From an uncultured Clostridia bacterium (GTDB taxonomy: Bacteria; Bacillota_A; Clostridia; Oscillospirales; Oscillospiraceae), in assembly GCA_947167435.1 (NCBI GenBank), contig CAMVIC010000113.1, positions 1 through 5,770 of the forward strand: 5,770 nt of DNA, given 5' to 3'. The notes under the pieces were generated by a model that had not been told where the DNA came from, did not search any database, and saw nothing but the letters and a program-made list of their open reading frames with translations. The position numbers and the translations under genes were made by a program. Shown piece by piece: positions 1 to 4,412 of the stretch (position 1 is the first letter of the stretch; each line of letters begins with the position of its first letter).

Positions 1-520
1 GCTGAACCGGCTCCTGCAGCAGGCGCTGAATCCCCCCGCCGAGGGCAAGCACGAAAAACGCCACGGGGAAACCCTCTTCCGGGAGGGCGACCGGGTCATG
101 CAGATCCGCAACAACTACGACATCATCTGGAACAAGGTCGGCGAGCCCGGCATGGGCTCAGGCATCTTCAACGGCGACGTGGGCACGGTGAGGGCCATCG
201 ACAACCAGGCCCAGAACATGACCATCCGCTTTGACGACCGGGAAGCCGTCTACTCCTACGATATGCTCTCCCAGCTGGAGCCCGCCTACGCCATGACCGT
301 CCACAAGAGCCAGGGCAGCGAATACCGGGCCGTGGTGCTCTGCGCCTGGCGGGGGACCCCCCTGCTGCTGAGCCGGAGCATCCTCTACACCGCCATCACC
401 CGGGCCCGGGAGCTGCTGATCATCGTGGGCGACGAGGGCGTGGTGGAGTACATGGTAAACAACGACAAAAAGCAAAAACGCTTCAGCGGACTCAAGTGGC
501 GGCTGTGCCACATGGAATAA
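1..520 (+). CDS. recD2: RecD2-like ATP-dependent DNA helicase, C-terminal part (5' end outside window)
   Basis: This is the end of a superfamily 1B DNA helicase of the RecD2/TraA type, a 5'-3' helicase used in DNA repair outside RecBCD. The frame is open from base 2, giving 172 residues before the TAA at 518-520; the N-terminal domains and Walker A/B motifs lie upstream of the window. Numbered from base 2, GDRVMQIRNNY (about residues 30-40) is the usual RecD2 segment near the SH3-like insert. AYAMTVHKSQGSE at 95-107 is helicase motif V, and LYTAITRARE at 128-137 is motif VI with its arginine. The protein ends soon after motif VI, as RecD2 proteins do. comF starts 13 bp after the stop, so the two are probably co-transcribed. 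Family assignment is secure; RecD2 rather than another RecD-like helicase is inferred from the motif wording and the lack of recB/recC-like neighbours. Confidence 0.93.
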   Translation, partial: LNRLLQQALNPPAEGKHEKRHGETLFREGDRVMQIRNNYDIIWNKVGEPGMGSGIFNGDVGTVRAIDNQAQNMTIRFDDREAVYSYDMLSQLEPAYAMTVHKSQGSEYRAVVLCAWRGTPLLLSRSILYTAITRARELLIIVGDEGVVEYMVNNDKKQKRFSGLKWRLCHME

Positions 521-536
521 TGCATAATGCATAATG
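518..536 (+). repeat. Tandem heptamer TAATGCA (2.7 copies) at the recD2-comF junction
   Basis: TAATGCA occurs at 518-524 and 525-531, followed by TAATG at 532-536. The first copy begins with the recD2 stop codon. Each copy contains TAATG, so ATG triplets fall at 520, 527 and 534, one in each reading frame; only the last is in the comF frame. No Shine-Dalgarno sequence is visible here, so comF translation may rely on re-initiation after recD2. The repeat is seen directly; its role is inference. Confidence 0.8.
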
Positions 537-1190
537 ATTATGAACGCCTTAAACGCTTTCAAGAACTTGATCTGGCCGCGGCGCTGCGTGATCTGCCACA
601 GGCCGGTAGGCCCGGCGGGAGACCGGCTCTGCCCGGCCTGCGCCGCCGCCATCCCGGAGCCCATCTCCGGCGCCAAACGCGGTGCGAACTACCGCCGCTG
701 GGCCGCCGCGTTCTGGTATGAGGACGACTTCCGCGCCTCGATCCTCCGCTTCAAATTCGGCGGCTGTTCCTTCTACGCGGACTATTACGGGCCCTGGCTG
801 GCCCGGGCTGTGGAGCAGCGCCTGGGCAGGGACTTCGACCTGCTGACCTATGTGCCGATCAGCCCGCTCCGCCGCCGCAGGCGGGGCTACGATCAGTCCA
901 GGCTGCTGGCCCGGGCGGTAGGCGCGCTGCTGGGCATGGAGCCCGTCTCCACGCTGCACAAGAGCTGCCGACACAGGCCCCAATCCAGGACCGTTGACCG
1001 GGAGGAGCGGCAGAGCAACATCCGCGGCGCCTTCCGGATCCGGGATCCGGAGGCCGTGCGCGGCAAGCGGATCCTGCTGATCGACGACGTGCTGACCACC
1101 GGCGCCACCGTCTCCGAGGCCGGCCGCGTCCTGCTGGAGGCCGGCGCGAAATCCGTGGACGTGGCAGCGCTGGCCGTGACGCCGCGGTAA
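534..1190 (+). CDS. comF: ComF family protein (phosphoribosyltransferase-like, zinc-finger N-terminus)
   Basis: The 218-residue protein has the normal ComF/GntX layout and length. Cys18-x2-Cys21 and Cys33-x2-Cys36 form a four-cysteine zinc-binding knuckle. The basic segment ISPLRRRRRGYDQSRLLA (about residues 109-126) is the typical ComF core. ILLIDDVLTTGAT at 180-192 is the type I phosphoribosyltransferase PRPP-binding loop. ComF helps DNA pass through the inner membrane during natural transformation in some bacteria; in others its role is unclear, and no other competence gene is in the window. ATG 534 and ATG 540 are both possible starts in the same frame, and neither has a clear ribosome site. 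The gene lies 13 bp after recD2 and 91 bp before mreB, in the same direction. Function beyond the family name is inferred. Confidence 0.92.
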   Translation: MIMNALNAFKNLIWPRRCVICHRPVGPAGDRLCPACAAAIPEPISGAKRGANYRRWAAAFWYEDDFRASILRFKFGGCSFYADYYGPWLARAVEQRLGRDFDLLTYVPISPLRRRRRGYDQSRLLARAVGALLGMEPVSTLHKSCRHRPQSRTVDREERQSNIRGAFRIRDPEAVRGKRILLIDDVLTTGATVSEAGRVLLEAGAKSVDVAALAVTPR

Positions 1191-1194
1191 GCCC

Positions 1195-1213
1195 GGACGG
1201 CAGAGTGCCGTCC
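1195..1213. repeat. Short perfect palindrome (8-bp stem, 3-nt loop) after comF
   Basis: GGACGGCA (1195-1202), loop GAG, TGCCGTCC (1206-1213), starting 4 bp after the comF stop. There is no T-run after it (CTACGGAC follows), so it is not a standard intrinsic terminator. It resembles a small REP-type intergenic palindrome and may protect the mRNA end. Only the structure is seen; the role is unknown. Confidence 0.6.
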
Positions 1214-1223
1214 CTACGGACTC

Positions 1224-1250
1224 TGAACGCTGAACCCTGAACGCTGAACC
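1224..1250 (+). repeat. Tandem heptamer TGAACSC (3.9 copies) between comF and mreB
   Basis: Four head-to-tail units are visible: TGAACGC (1224-1230), TGAACCC (1231-1237), TGAACGC (1238-1244) and a six-base unit TGAACC (1245-1250). The tract lies in the 91-bp comF-mreB gap, 31 bp before the mreB start. The unit differs in sequence from the heptamer before comF but has the same period. It holds no promoter-like hexamers. It is probably an unstable simple repeat; copy number may differ between strains. Confidence 0.8.
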
Positions 1251-1281
1251 ATAAGCCAAAAAATGTGTAGGTGAACGATAA

Positions 1282-2313
1282 ATGTCAATTTTCTCCAAAG
1301 ACCTGGGCATTGACCTGGGAACCGCCAATGTGGTGGTATACGCCGAGGGCAAGGGAATCGTGCTGCGAGAGCCCTCTGTCGTCGCGGTAGACAAAAATAC
1401 AGGTAAAATTCTCAAGGTCGGCTCCGCCGCCCGGAATATGCTGGGTCGAACCCCCGGCAACGTGGTGGCCATGCACCCCCTGCGGGAGGGCGTGGTCTCG
1501 GACTATGAGCTCACCCAGCGGATGCTGTCCGAATTCTTCCGGCAGATCTTCAAATATGCCTTTGTGAAGCCCCGGGTGGTGATCTCCGTCCCCAGCGGCA
1601 TCACCAGCATCGAGGAGCGGGCCGTGGTACAGATCGCCCAGGAGGCCGGCGCACGCCGGGTCTATCTGATCGAGGAGCCTCTGGCCGCCGCCCTGGGCGC
1701 GAACCTGAGCTTTGACGGGCCGGATGGCCACATGGTGGTGGACATCGGCGGCGGCACCACGGACGTGGGCGTGCTGACCATGAACGGGCTGGCAAACTCC
1801 GCCTCTATCAAGGTGGCAGGCGACAACTTCGACGAGGCCATCATCCGCTACCTGCGGAAGAAATACGGCCTGATCGTGGGCCAGACCATCGCCGAGGATG
1901 CCAAGATCAGCGTTGGCACGGTCTTCGAGCGCGCAGAGCCTGTGGAGGCGCCCGTCAAGGGCCGGGATTTCAAGACAGGCCTGCCCCGGGAGATCAACGT
2001 GAGCTCCGAGGATATGCTGGAGGCCCTGCGCCGCCCCGCCCGCCAGATCACCGACGAGATTTTGGCCGTGCTGGAGCAGACCACCCCTGAGCTGGTGGCG
2101 GACGTGGCCCGCAACGGCATTATCCTCACCGGCGGCGGCGCCCAGCTCTGGGGCATGGACAAGCTGATCACCGAGCGCACCGGTATGCGCTGCACCGTGG
2201 CCGACGACGCGGATTCCTGCGTGGCCTACGGCTGCGGCAAGAGCCTGAGCTGGATCAACCGGATGCAGGAGGGTCCCATCAACTTCGCGCGGCGTAAGCT
2301 GCTGAAGGAATAA
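1282..2313 (+). CDS. mreB: MreB/Mbl-family rod shape-determining actin homologue
   Basis: This 343-residue protein is a bacterial actin that polymerises under the cytoplasmic membrane and guides side-wall peptidoglycan synthesis. The ATPase fold is complete: phosphate-1 loop GIDLGTAN (residues 9-16), phosphate-2 loop DIGGGTTDV (154-162) and adenosine motif ILTGGGAQLWGM (about 281-292). The VPSGITSIEERAVV and IEEPLAAALGA segments are standard MreB wording. Length is normal for the family. The start is supported by AGGTGA at 1269-1274, seven bases before the ATG. No mreC or mreD follows; an AIM24-type gene comes next after 49 bp. It could therefore be the Mbl or MreBH paralogue rather than the mreBCD-linked MreB, which the sequence alone does not settle. 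Confidence 0.95.
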   Translation: MSIFSKDLGIDLGTANVVVYAEGKGIVLREPSVVAVDKNTGKILKVGSAARNMLGRTPGNVVAMHPLREGVVSDYELTQRMLSEFFRQIFKYAFVKPRVVISVPSGITSIEERAVVQIAQEAGARRVYLIEEPLAAALGANLSFDGPDGHMVVDIGGGTTDVGVLTMNGLANSASIKVAGDNFDEAIIRYLRKKYGLIVGQTIAEDAKISVGTVFERAEPVEAPVKGRDFKTGLPREINVSSEDMLEALRRPARQITDEILAVLEQTTPELVADVARNGIILTGGGAQLWGMDKLITERTGMRCTVADDADSCVAYGCGKSLSWINRMQEGPINFARRKLLKE

Positions 2314-2362
2314 GTCAACCGCAGTCACCAACAATCCCGACGATTCAATAAGGAGGTTCTGT

Positions 2363-3037
2363 ATGAAGTATCAAATTTACGGCGAACCCATGCCCGTTGT
2401 CATCTGCAACGTGGATCCCGGCGAGTCTCTGATCTGCGAATCCGGCGCCATGAGCTGGATGAGCCCCAATATGCAGATGGACACAGTGGGCGGCGGTGCA
2501 GGCAAGGTTCTCGGGCGGATGTTCTCCGGCGAGAACGCGTTCCAGAATCAGTACACCGCTCAGGGAGGCCCCGGCATGATCGCCTTCGCCTCCAGCTTCC
2601 CCGGCTCCATCCGGGCCGTGGAGATCACCCCGGAGCACCCTGTGATCTGCCAGAAGAAGGCCTTCCTGGCCTCCACCGCGGGGGTAGAGCTCAGCGTTCA
2701 GTTCCAGAAGAAGCTGGGTGCAGGCTTCTTCGGCGGCGAGGGCTTTGTGATGCAGAGGCTCTCCGGCAACGGCATCGCCTTCATTGAGATCGACGGCTCC
2801 GTCATGGAGTACAACCTGGCCCCCGGCCAGCAGATGGTGCTGGACACCGGCTACCTGGCCATGATGGACGCCTCTGTGCAGATGGACGTGCAGTCCGTCA
2901 AGGGTCTGAAAAACAAGATGCTCGGCGGCGAAGGCTTCTTCAACACCGTGGTCACCGGCCCGGGCAAGATCACGCTGCAGACCATGCCCCTTTCCGGCTT
3001 CGTCGGCGCAATCTCCGGCCTGCTGCCCAAGAAGTAA
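2363..3037 (+). CDS. AIM24 / TIGR00266 family protein
   Basis: The 224-residue product matches the AIM24/TIGR00266 family, named for a yeast mitochondrial protein but common in bacteria, where its biochemical role is not established. Family wording is clear: DPGESLICESGAMSWMSPN near residues 18-36, GGGAGKVLGRMFSGE near 43-57, then AFLASTAGVEL, GAGFFGGEGFVMQRLSGNG and a C-terminal GEGFFNTVVTGPGKITLQTMP. It is glycine-rich, predicted to be beta-strand-rich, with no signal peptide or membrane helix, so probably cytoplasmic. A full AGGAGG (2351-2356) sits six bases before the ATG. The gene follows mreB by 49 bp with no hairpin or promoter in the gap, so it is probably read from the same transcript, and a strong hairpin follows it. 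Confidence 0.9.
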   Translation: MKYQIYGEPMPVVICNVDPGESLICESGAMSWMSPNMQMDTVGGGAGKVLGRMFSGENAFQNQYTAQGGPGMIAFASSFPGSIRAVEITPEHPVICQKKAFLASTAGVELSVQFQKKLGAGFFGGEGFVMQRLSGNGIAFIEIDGSVMEYNLAPGQQMVLDTGYLAMMDASVQMDVQSVKGLKNKMLGGEGFFNTVVTGPGKITLQTMPLSGFVGAISGLLPKK

Positions 3038-3054
3038 GATTAATCCTGCAAAAA

Positions 3055-3091
3055 CACGCCGTCCCGTGAGAAGCTCTCACGGGACGGCGTG
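3055..3091. terminator. 17-bp perfect hairpin after the AIM24 gene; T-run on the minus-strand side only
   Basis: Left arm 3055-3071 and right arm 3075-3091 pair perfectly over 17 bp around an AGC loop; the arms contain CACGCCGTCCCGTGAGA and its complement. Five A residues precede the left arm (3050-3054), giving a T-run for minus-strand transcripts. On the plus strand the arm runs straight into GCAATCAGGG with no T-run. It probably began as a terminator for the left operon. As it stands it would work best against minus-strand transcription, and for the plus strand it is a strong hairpin without the usual U-tract. Confidence 0.7.
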
Positions 3092-3112
3092 GCAATCAGG
3101 GTGGCAATCAGG
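3089..3112 (+). repeat. 12-bp tandem duplication with partial REP-like unit
   Basis: GTGGCAATCAGG occurs twice in a row, at 3089-3100 and 3101-3112. The first copy joins the end of the terminator hairpin to a truncated REP-like unit; the second leads into the complete unit at 3105. It looks like a slippage or template-switch scar at the edge of the repeat cluster. Confidence 0.7.
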
Positions 3113-3129
3113 GGACGGTTCTCTGATTG
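3105..3129. repeat. REP-like 25-bp imperfect palindrome, copy 1
   Basis: The unit begins CAATCAGGGGACGG and ends TTCTCTGATTG. CAATCAG pairs with CTGATTG, and in RNA the stem extends through G-U, G-C, G-U and A-U pairs to a CGG loop. The GGGGACGGTTCT core is the kind seen in palindromes associated with REP-associated tyrosine (Y1) transposases; that link is from general knowledge, and no such transposase gene is in the window. An identical copy lies six bases downstream and another at 4279. Confidence 0.85.
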
Positions 3130-3135
3130 ACAAAG

Positions 3136-3160
3136 CAATCAGGGGACGGTTCTCTGATTG
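3136..3160. repeat. REP-like 25-bp imperfect palindrome, copy 2
   Basis: Identical base for base to copy 1 and in the same orientation, separated from it by ACAAAG (3130-3135). Tandem or paired arrangement is common for REP-type elements. It marks the left edge of the AT-richer islet. Confidence 0.85.
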
Positions 3161-3267
3161 CCAGATTAATCGTTCATGACTACACGAATCCGGCTTTGTC
3201 GGGGGTAAAAAGGGCGGTTAGGGAGGTTTTTTCGGAGTTTAATATAGGGGTGGAGGAAAAATCTCTC
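3161..3267. other. Non-coding, increasingly AT-rich stretch upstream of the lipoprotein promoter
   Basis: No convincing gene is seen. A frame from TTG 3127 to 3339 is open for 70 codons but starts inside a repeat, lacks a ribosome site and runs across the promoter. Composition shifts here from GC-rich to T/G-rich on the plus strand (GGTTAGGGAGGTTTTTT at about 3217-3233), marking entry into the islet. It could be the remnant of a mobile segment or an upstream promoter region; nothing in it decides. Confidence 0.5.
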
Positions 3268-3296
3268 TTGGCATGTTTGTTGTTGTGTGGTATAAT
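3268..3296 (+). promoter_or_regulatory. Strong sigma-A-type promoter for the lipoprotein gene
   Basis: TTGGCA (3268-3273) and TATAAT (3291-3296) are separated by exactly 17 bp, and TGG directly before TATAAT gives an extended -10. This is one mismatch from the sigma-70/sigma-A consensus. Transcription would start near 3303, leaving a leader of about 130 nt before the lipoprotein ATG. Confidence 0.85.
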
Positions 3297-3299
3297 GTT

Positions 3300-3316
3300 A
3301 GTAACGTGTGGTTACT
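3300..3316 (+). promoter_or_regulatory. Dyad at the predicted transcription start
   Basis: AGTAAC (3300-3305), spacer GTGTG, GTTACT (3311-3316): a perfect 6-bp inverted repeat placed at the expected start site of the 3268 promoter. The position suits a repressor operator, or a small hairpin at the RNA 5' end. Which, if either, is unknown. Confidence 0.45.
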
Positions 3317-3317
3317 T

Positions 3318-3346
3318 AAAAGTAAACATACAAAAGTAAGCCATAC
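3318..3346 (+). repeat. Imperfect tandem repeat in the lipoprotein leader
   Basis: AAAAGTAAACATAC (3318-3331) is followed directly by AAAAGTAAGCCATAC (3332-3346), differing by one substitution and one inserted base. It lies just downstream of the start-site dyad, so it might be a pair of regulator sites or simply a small duplication. Confidence 0.55.
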
Positions 3347-3347
3347 G

Positions 3348-3410
3348 TAGAAACTTAAACGGTTTATCTACTATGCTTACTGTCTTGTACGTAATTAAAA
3401 ACCGTTTCTA
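3348..3410 (+). promoter_or_regulatory. Long-range stem in the lipoprotein 5' leader
   Basis: TAGAAAC (3348-3354) plus GGTTT (3361-3365) pair with AAACCGTTTCTA (3399-3410), a 12-bp stem with a 6-nt bulge (TTAAAC) on the left. The loop is 33 nt. Because AAAC occurs twice on the left, AAACGGTTT (3357-3365) can instead pair with AAACCGTTT (3399-3407), giving two registers. It ends 11 bases before the ribosome site AGGAGG (3422-3427), so it could affect translation. It matches no riboswitch class I recognise. Confidence 0.45.
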
Positions 3411-3435
3411 AAATTTTCAAAAGGAGGGATTTCTC

Positions 3436-4125
3436 ATGAAACGGAATGTTATCGTTATCCTGACCCTGGCGCTCGTATGCGTTCTTTTCGTCGCATGCGG
3501 GAAAGAAGAAGTCGCACCCATTGACATAGCCATCGGCGAACTTCAGGCTGCTCGCGAGAATATCGACAACCAAATCGCGGCGCTTGAAGCTCAGAGACCC
3601 GCCACAATTGGCGACTCTACTGTTATCCCGGTTGGGAAAACCCGCGAGGAAATGACCGAGGCCGAAAGAGAAGCTTATGACAGAGCGAAGATTGAAGAAT
3701 TCGCCGAGCAGGTAAAGAACGATCCGAGCATAGATGTTGAGGCGATGGTCGAGAGCGGAGCTATCCATAATATGGGTTATTATTATGATGGTAGTAGTGA
3801 TGGCGTGAGTATTCCGATGTACATCCCTAACCTGGATGAAATGCCCGAGGGATACGAATACCTTGCATTGCCTGTTACTATAGTCTCCGATGCTTTCCAC
3901 AGAGAGATTATTACGTCGGATGAGTACAATTTTCTGCACGACTACCTAGTTAATAACCCGGAGTATTTGGTCCCGTTGGGCAAATTGCATTACGATTTCA
4001 TTGAGTCCCGTCATATAATGAAGGGTGACAACGGCGAAGCTATTACTGTCGTCGACGAAGAGATTTTAAATGAGATCGATGCTCTTGTGCGGGGCATAGT
4101 AGATGACAACAAAAGCGCCGGCTAA
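3436..4125 (+). CDS. Putative lipoprotein of unrecognised family
   Basis: The 229-residue product has a lipoprotein signal peptide: MKRN, a hydrophobic stretch to about residue 20 and the lipobox FVAC with Cys21 as the expected lipidated residue. Phe at -3 is less usual than Leu. Residues 31-53 (around GELQAARENIDNQIAALEAQ) suit a short amphipathic coiled coil. An acidic charged region (about 69-100) follows, then a Tyr/Gly/Ser patch GYYYDGSSDG at 114-123 and a mixed C-terminal domain that ends hydrophilic. No enzyme or binding motif is recognised. It is probably anchored on the outer face of the cytoplasmic membrane. The start is fixed by AGGAGG at 3422-3427, eight bases upstream. Codons are clearly AT-richer than in neighbouring genes. 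It is a single-gene unit with its own promoter and terminator between REP-like repeats, which suggests horizontal acquisition. Confidence 0.85.
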   Translation: MKRNVIVILTLALVCVLFVACGKEEVAPIDIAIGELQAARENIDNQIAALEAQRPATIGDSTVIPVGKTREEMTEAEREAYDRAKIEEFAEQVKNDPSIDVEAMVESGAIHNMGYYYDGSSDGVSIPMYIPNLDEMPEGYEYLALPVTIVSDAFHREIITSDEYNFLHDYLVNNPEYLVPLGKLHYDFIESRHIMKGDNGEAITVVDEEILNEIDALVRGIVDDNKSAG

Positions 4126-4137
4126 GCCGGCGCTTTT
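4111..4137. terminator. Intrinsic terminator overlapping the lipoprotein stop codon
   Basis: AAAAGCGCCGGC (4111-4122), loop TAA (4123-4125), GCCGGCGCTTTT (4126-4137): a perfect 12-bp stem whose loop is exactly the stop codon. The GC core followed by TTTT makes it a terminator on the plus strand, and the leading AAAA makes it symmetrical, so it may also stop minus-strand transcripts. The last four sense codons (Lys-Ser-Ala-Gly) are encoded by the left arm. Confidence 0.88.
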
Positions 4138-4278
4138 CCATGTACATTTGTCAATGATGTGAGACCGAAAAGAGGTCGTGGAAACCACTCGGTATTTGTA
4201 CACGGTAATCCGATACATTCATCAAAATCCGATCAGGGCCGGACTCTGTAAGCGATTGGAGGATTATCCGTACAGGGC
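4138..4278. other. Structured non-coding stretch between the lipoprotein terminator and the right REP-like repeat
   Basis: No gene is seen. TGTACA at 4141-4146 recurs at 4197-4202 and, being palindromic, can close an outer stem. Within it, GACC (4163-4166) can pair with GGTC (4174-4177), and GTGG (4178-4181) with CCAC (4185-4188). Alternatively ACCGA (4164-4168) pairs with TCGGT (4189-4193), which excludes the GACC pairing. Further on, AATCCGAT is directly repeated (4207-4214, 4226-4233), and TAATCC (4206-4211) is complementary to GGATTA (4261-4266). No promoter is evident, so whether it is transcribed is unknown. It may be a small RNA, a transposon end or degenerate sequence. Confidence 0.4.
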
Positions 4279-4303
4279 CAATCAGGGGACGGTTCTCTGA
4301 TTG
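4279..4303. repeat. REP-like 25-bp imperfect palindrome, copy 3
   Basis: Identical over all 25 bases to the copies at 3105 and 3136 and in the same orientation. It marks the right edge of the lipoprotein islet; GC-rich sequence resumes beyond it. Confidence 0.85.
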
Positions 4304-4321
4304 AGTCGCGGGTCTGATTTC

Positions 4322-4334
4322 CGGCATGCTGCCG
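4322..4334. repeat. Small hairpin next to an A-run
   Basis: CGGCA (4322-4326), loop TGC, TGCCG (4330-4334), followed on the plus strand by AAAAA. The 13 bases TGCTGCCGAAAAA (4327-4339) recur at 5148-5160 in the hairpin after rplA, in the same orientation. The stem is short, and neither strand has a T-run after it, so it is not called a terminator. Confidence 0.4.
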
Positions 4335-4364
4335 AAAAAGTAAGCATATCTGTTTTCTCACAAG

Positions 4365-4394
4365 CAAAAGCCGATCCGTGACCGCGGATCGGCT
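4365..4394 (-). terminator. Intrinsic terminator of queT (possibly bidirectional)
   Basis: AGCCGATCCG (4369-4378) and CGGATCGGCT (4385-4394) form a perfect 10-bp stem with a 6-nt loop. Reading the minus strand, the stem begins 18 bp after the queT stop and is followed by TTTT then GCTTG. On the plus strand the stem is followed by CTTGTTTTT, so it could also stop read-through from the left. Confidence 0.82.
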
Positions 4395-4412
4395 CTTGTT
4401 TTTCATATTCGA

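Noticed and set aside
527..721. 64-codon frame starting at the second heptamer ATG
   Set aside because: It is out of frame with comF, arginine/proline-rich and ends inside comF; a frame shadow.
549..1472. Long open frame antisense to comF and the mreB start
   Set aside because: It crosses two real genes and both repeat tracts, with low-complexity composition; an antisense shadow.
1285..2334. Long open frame antisense to mreB
   Set aside because: It is a shadow of GC-rich codon bias in a clearly real gene: His/Gly/Ala-rich, no family wording, no ribosome site.
3127..3339. 70-codon frame on the plus strand starting with TTG
   Set aside because: It starts inside the repeat cluster, has no ribosome site, and its end overlaps the strong promoter and start-site dyad. 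Its hydrophobic C-terminal stretch comes from T/G-rich promoter sequence.
3373..3411. 12-residue leader peptide in the lipoprotein 5' region
   Set aside because: ATG 3373 to TAA 3411 is open but lacks any ribosome site and has no codon run that would suggest attenuation; it lies in the loop and right arm of the stem.
3105..4303. CRISPR array
   Set aside because: Three repeats only, with spacings of 6 bp and over 1.1 kb; the palindromic units fit REP-like elements, not CRISPR.
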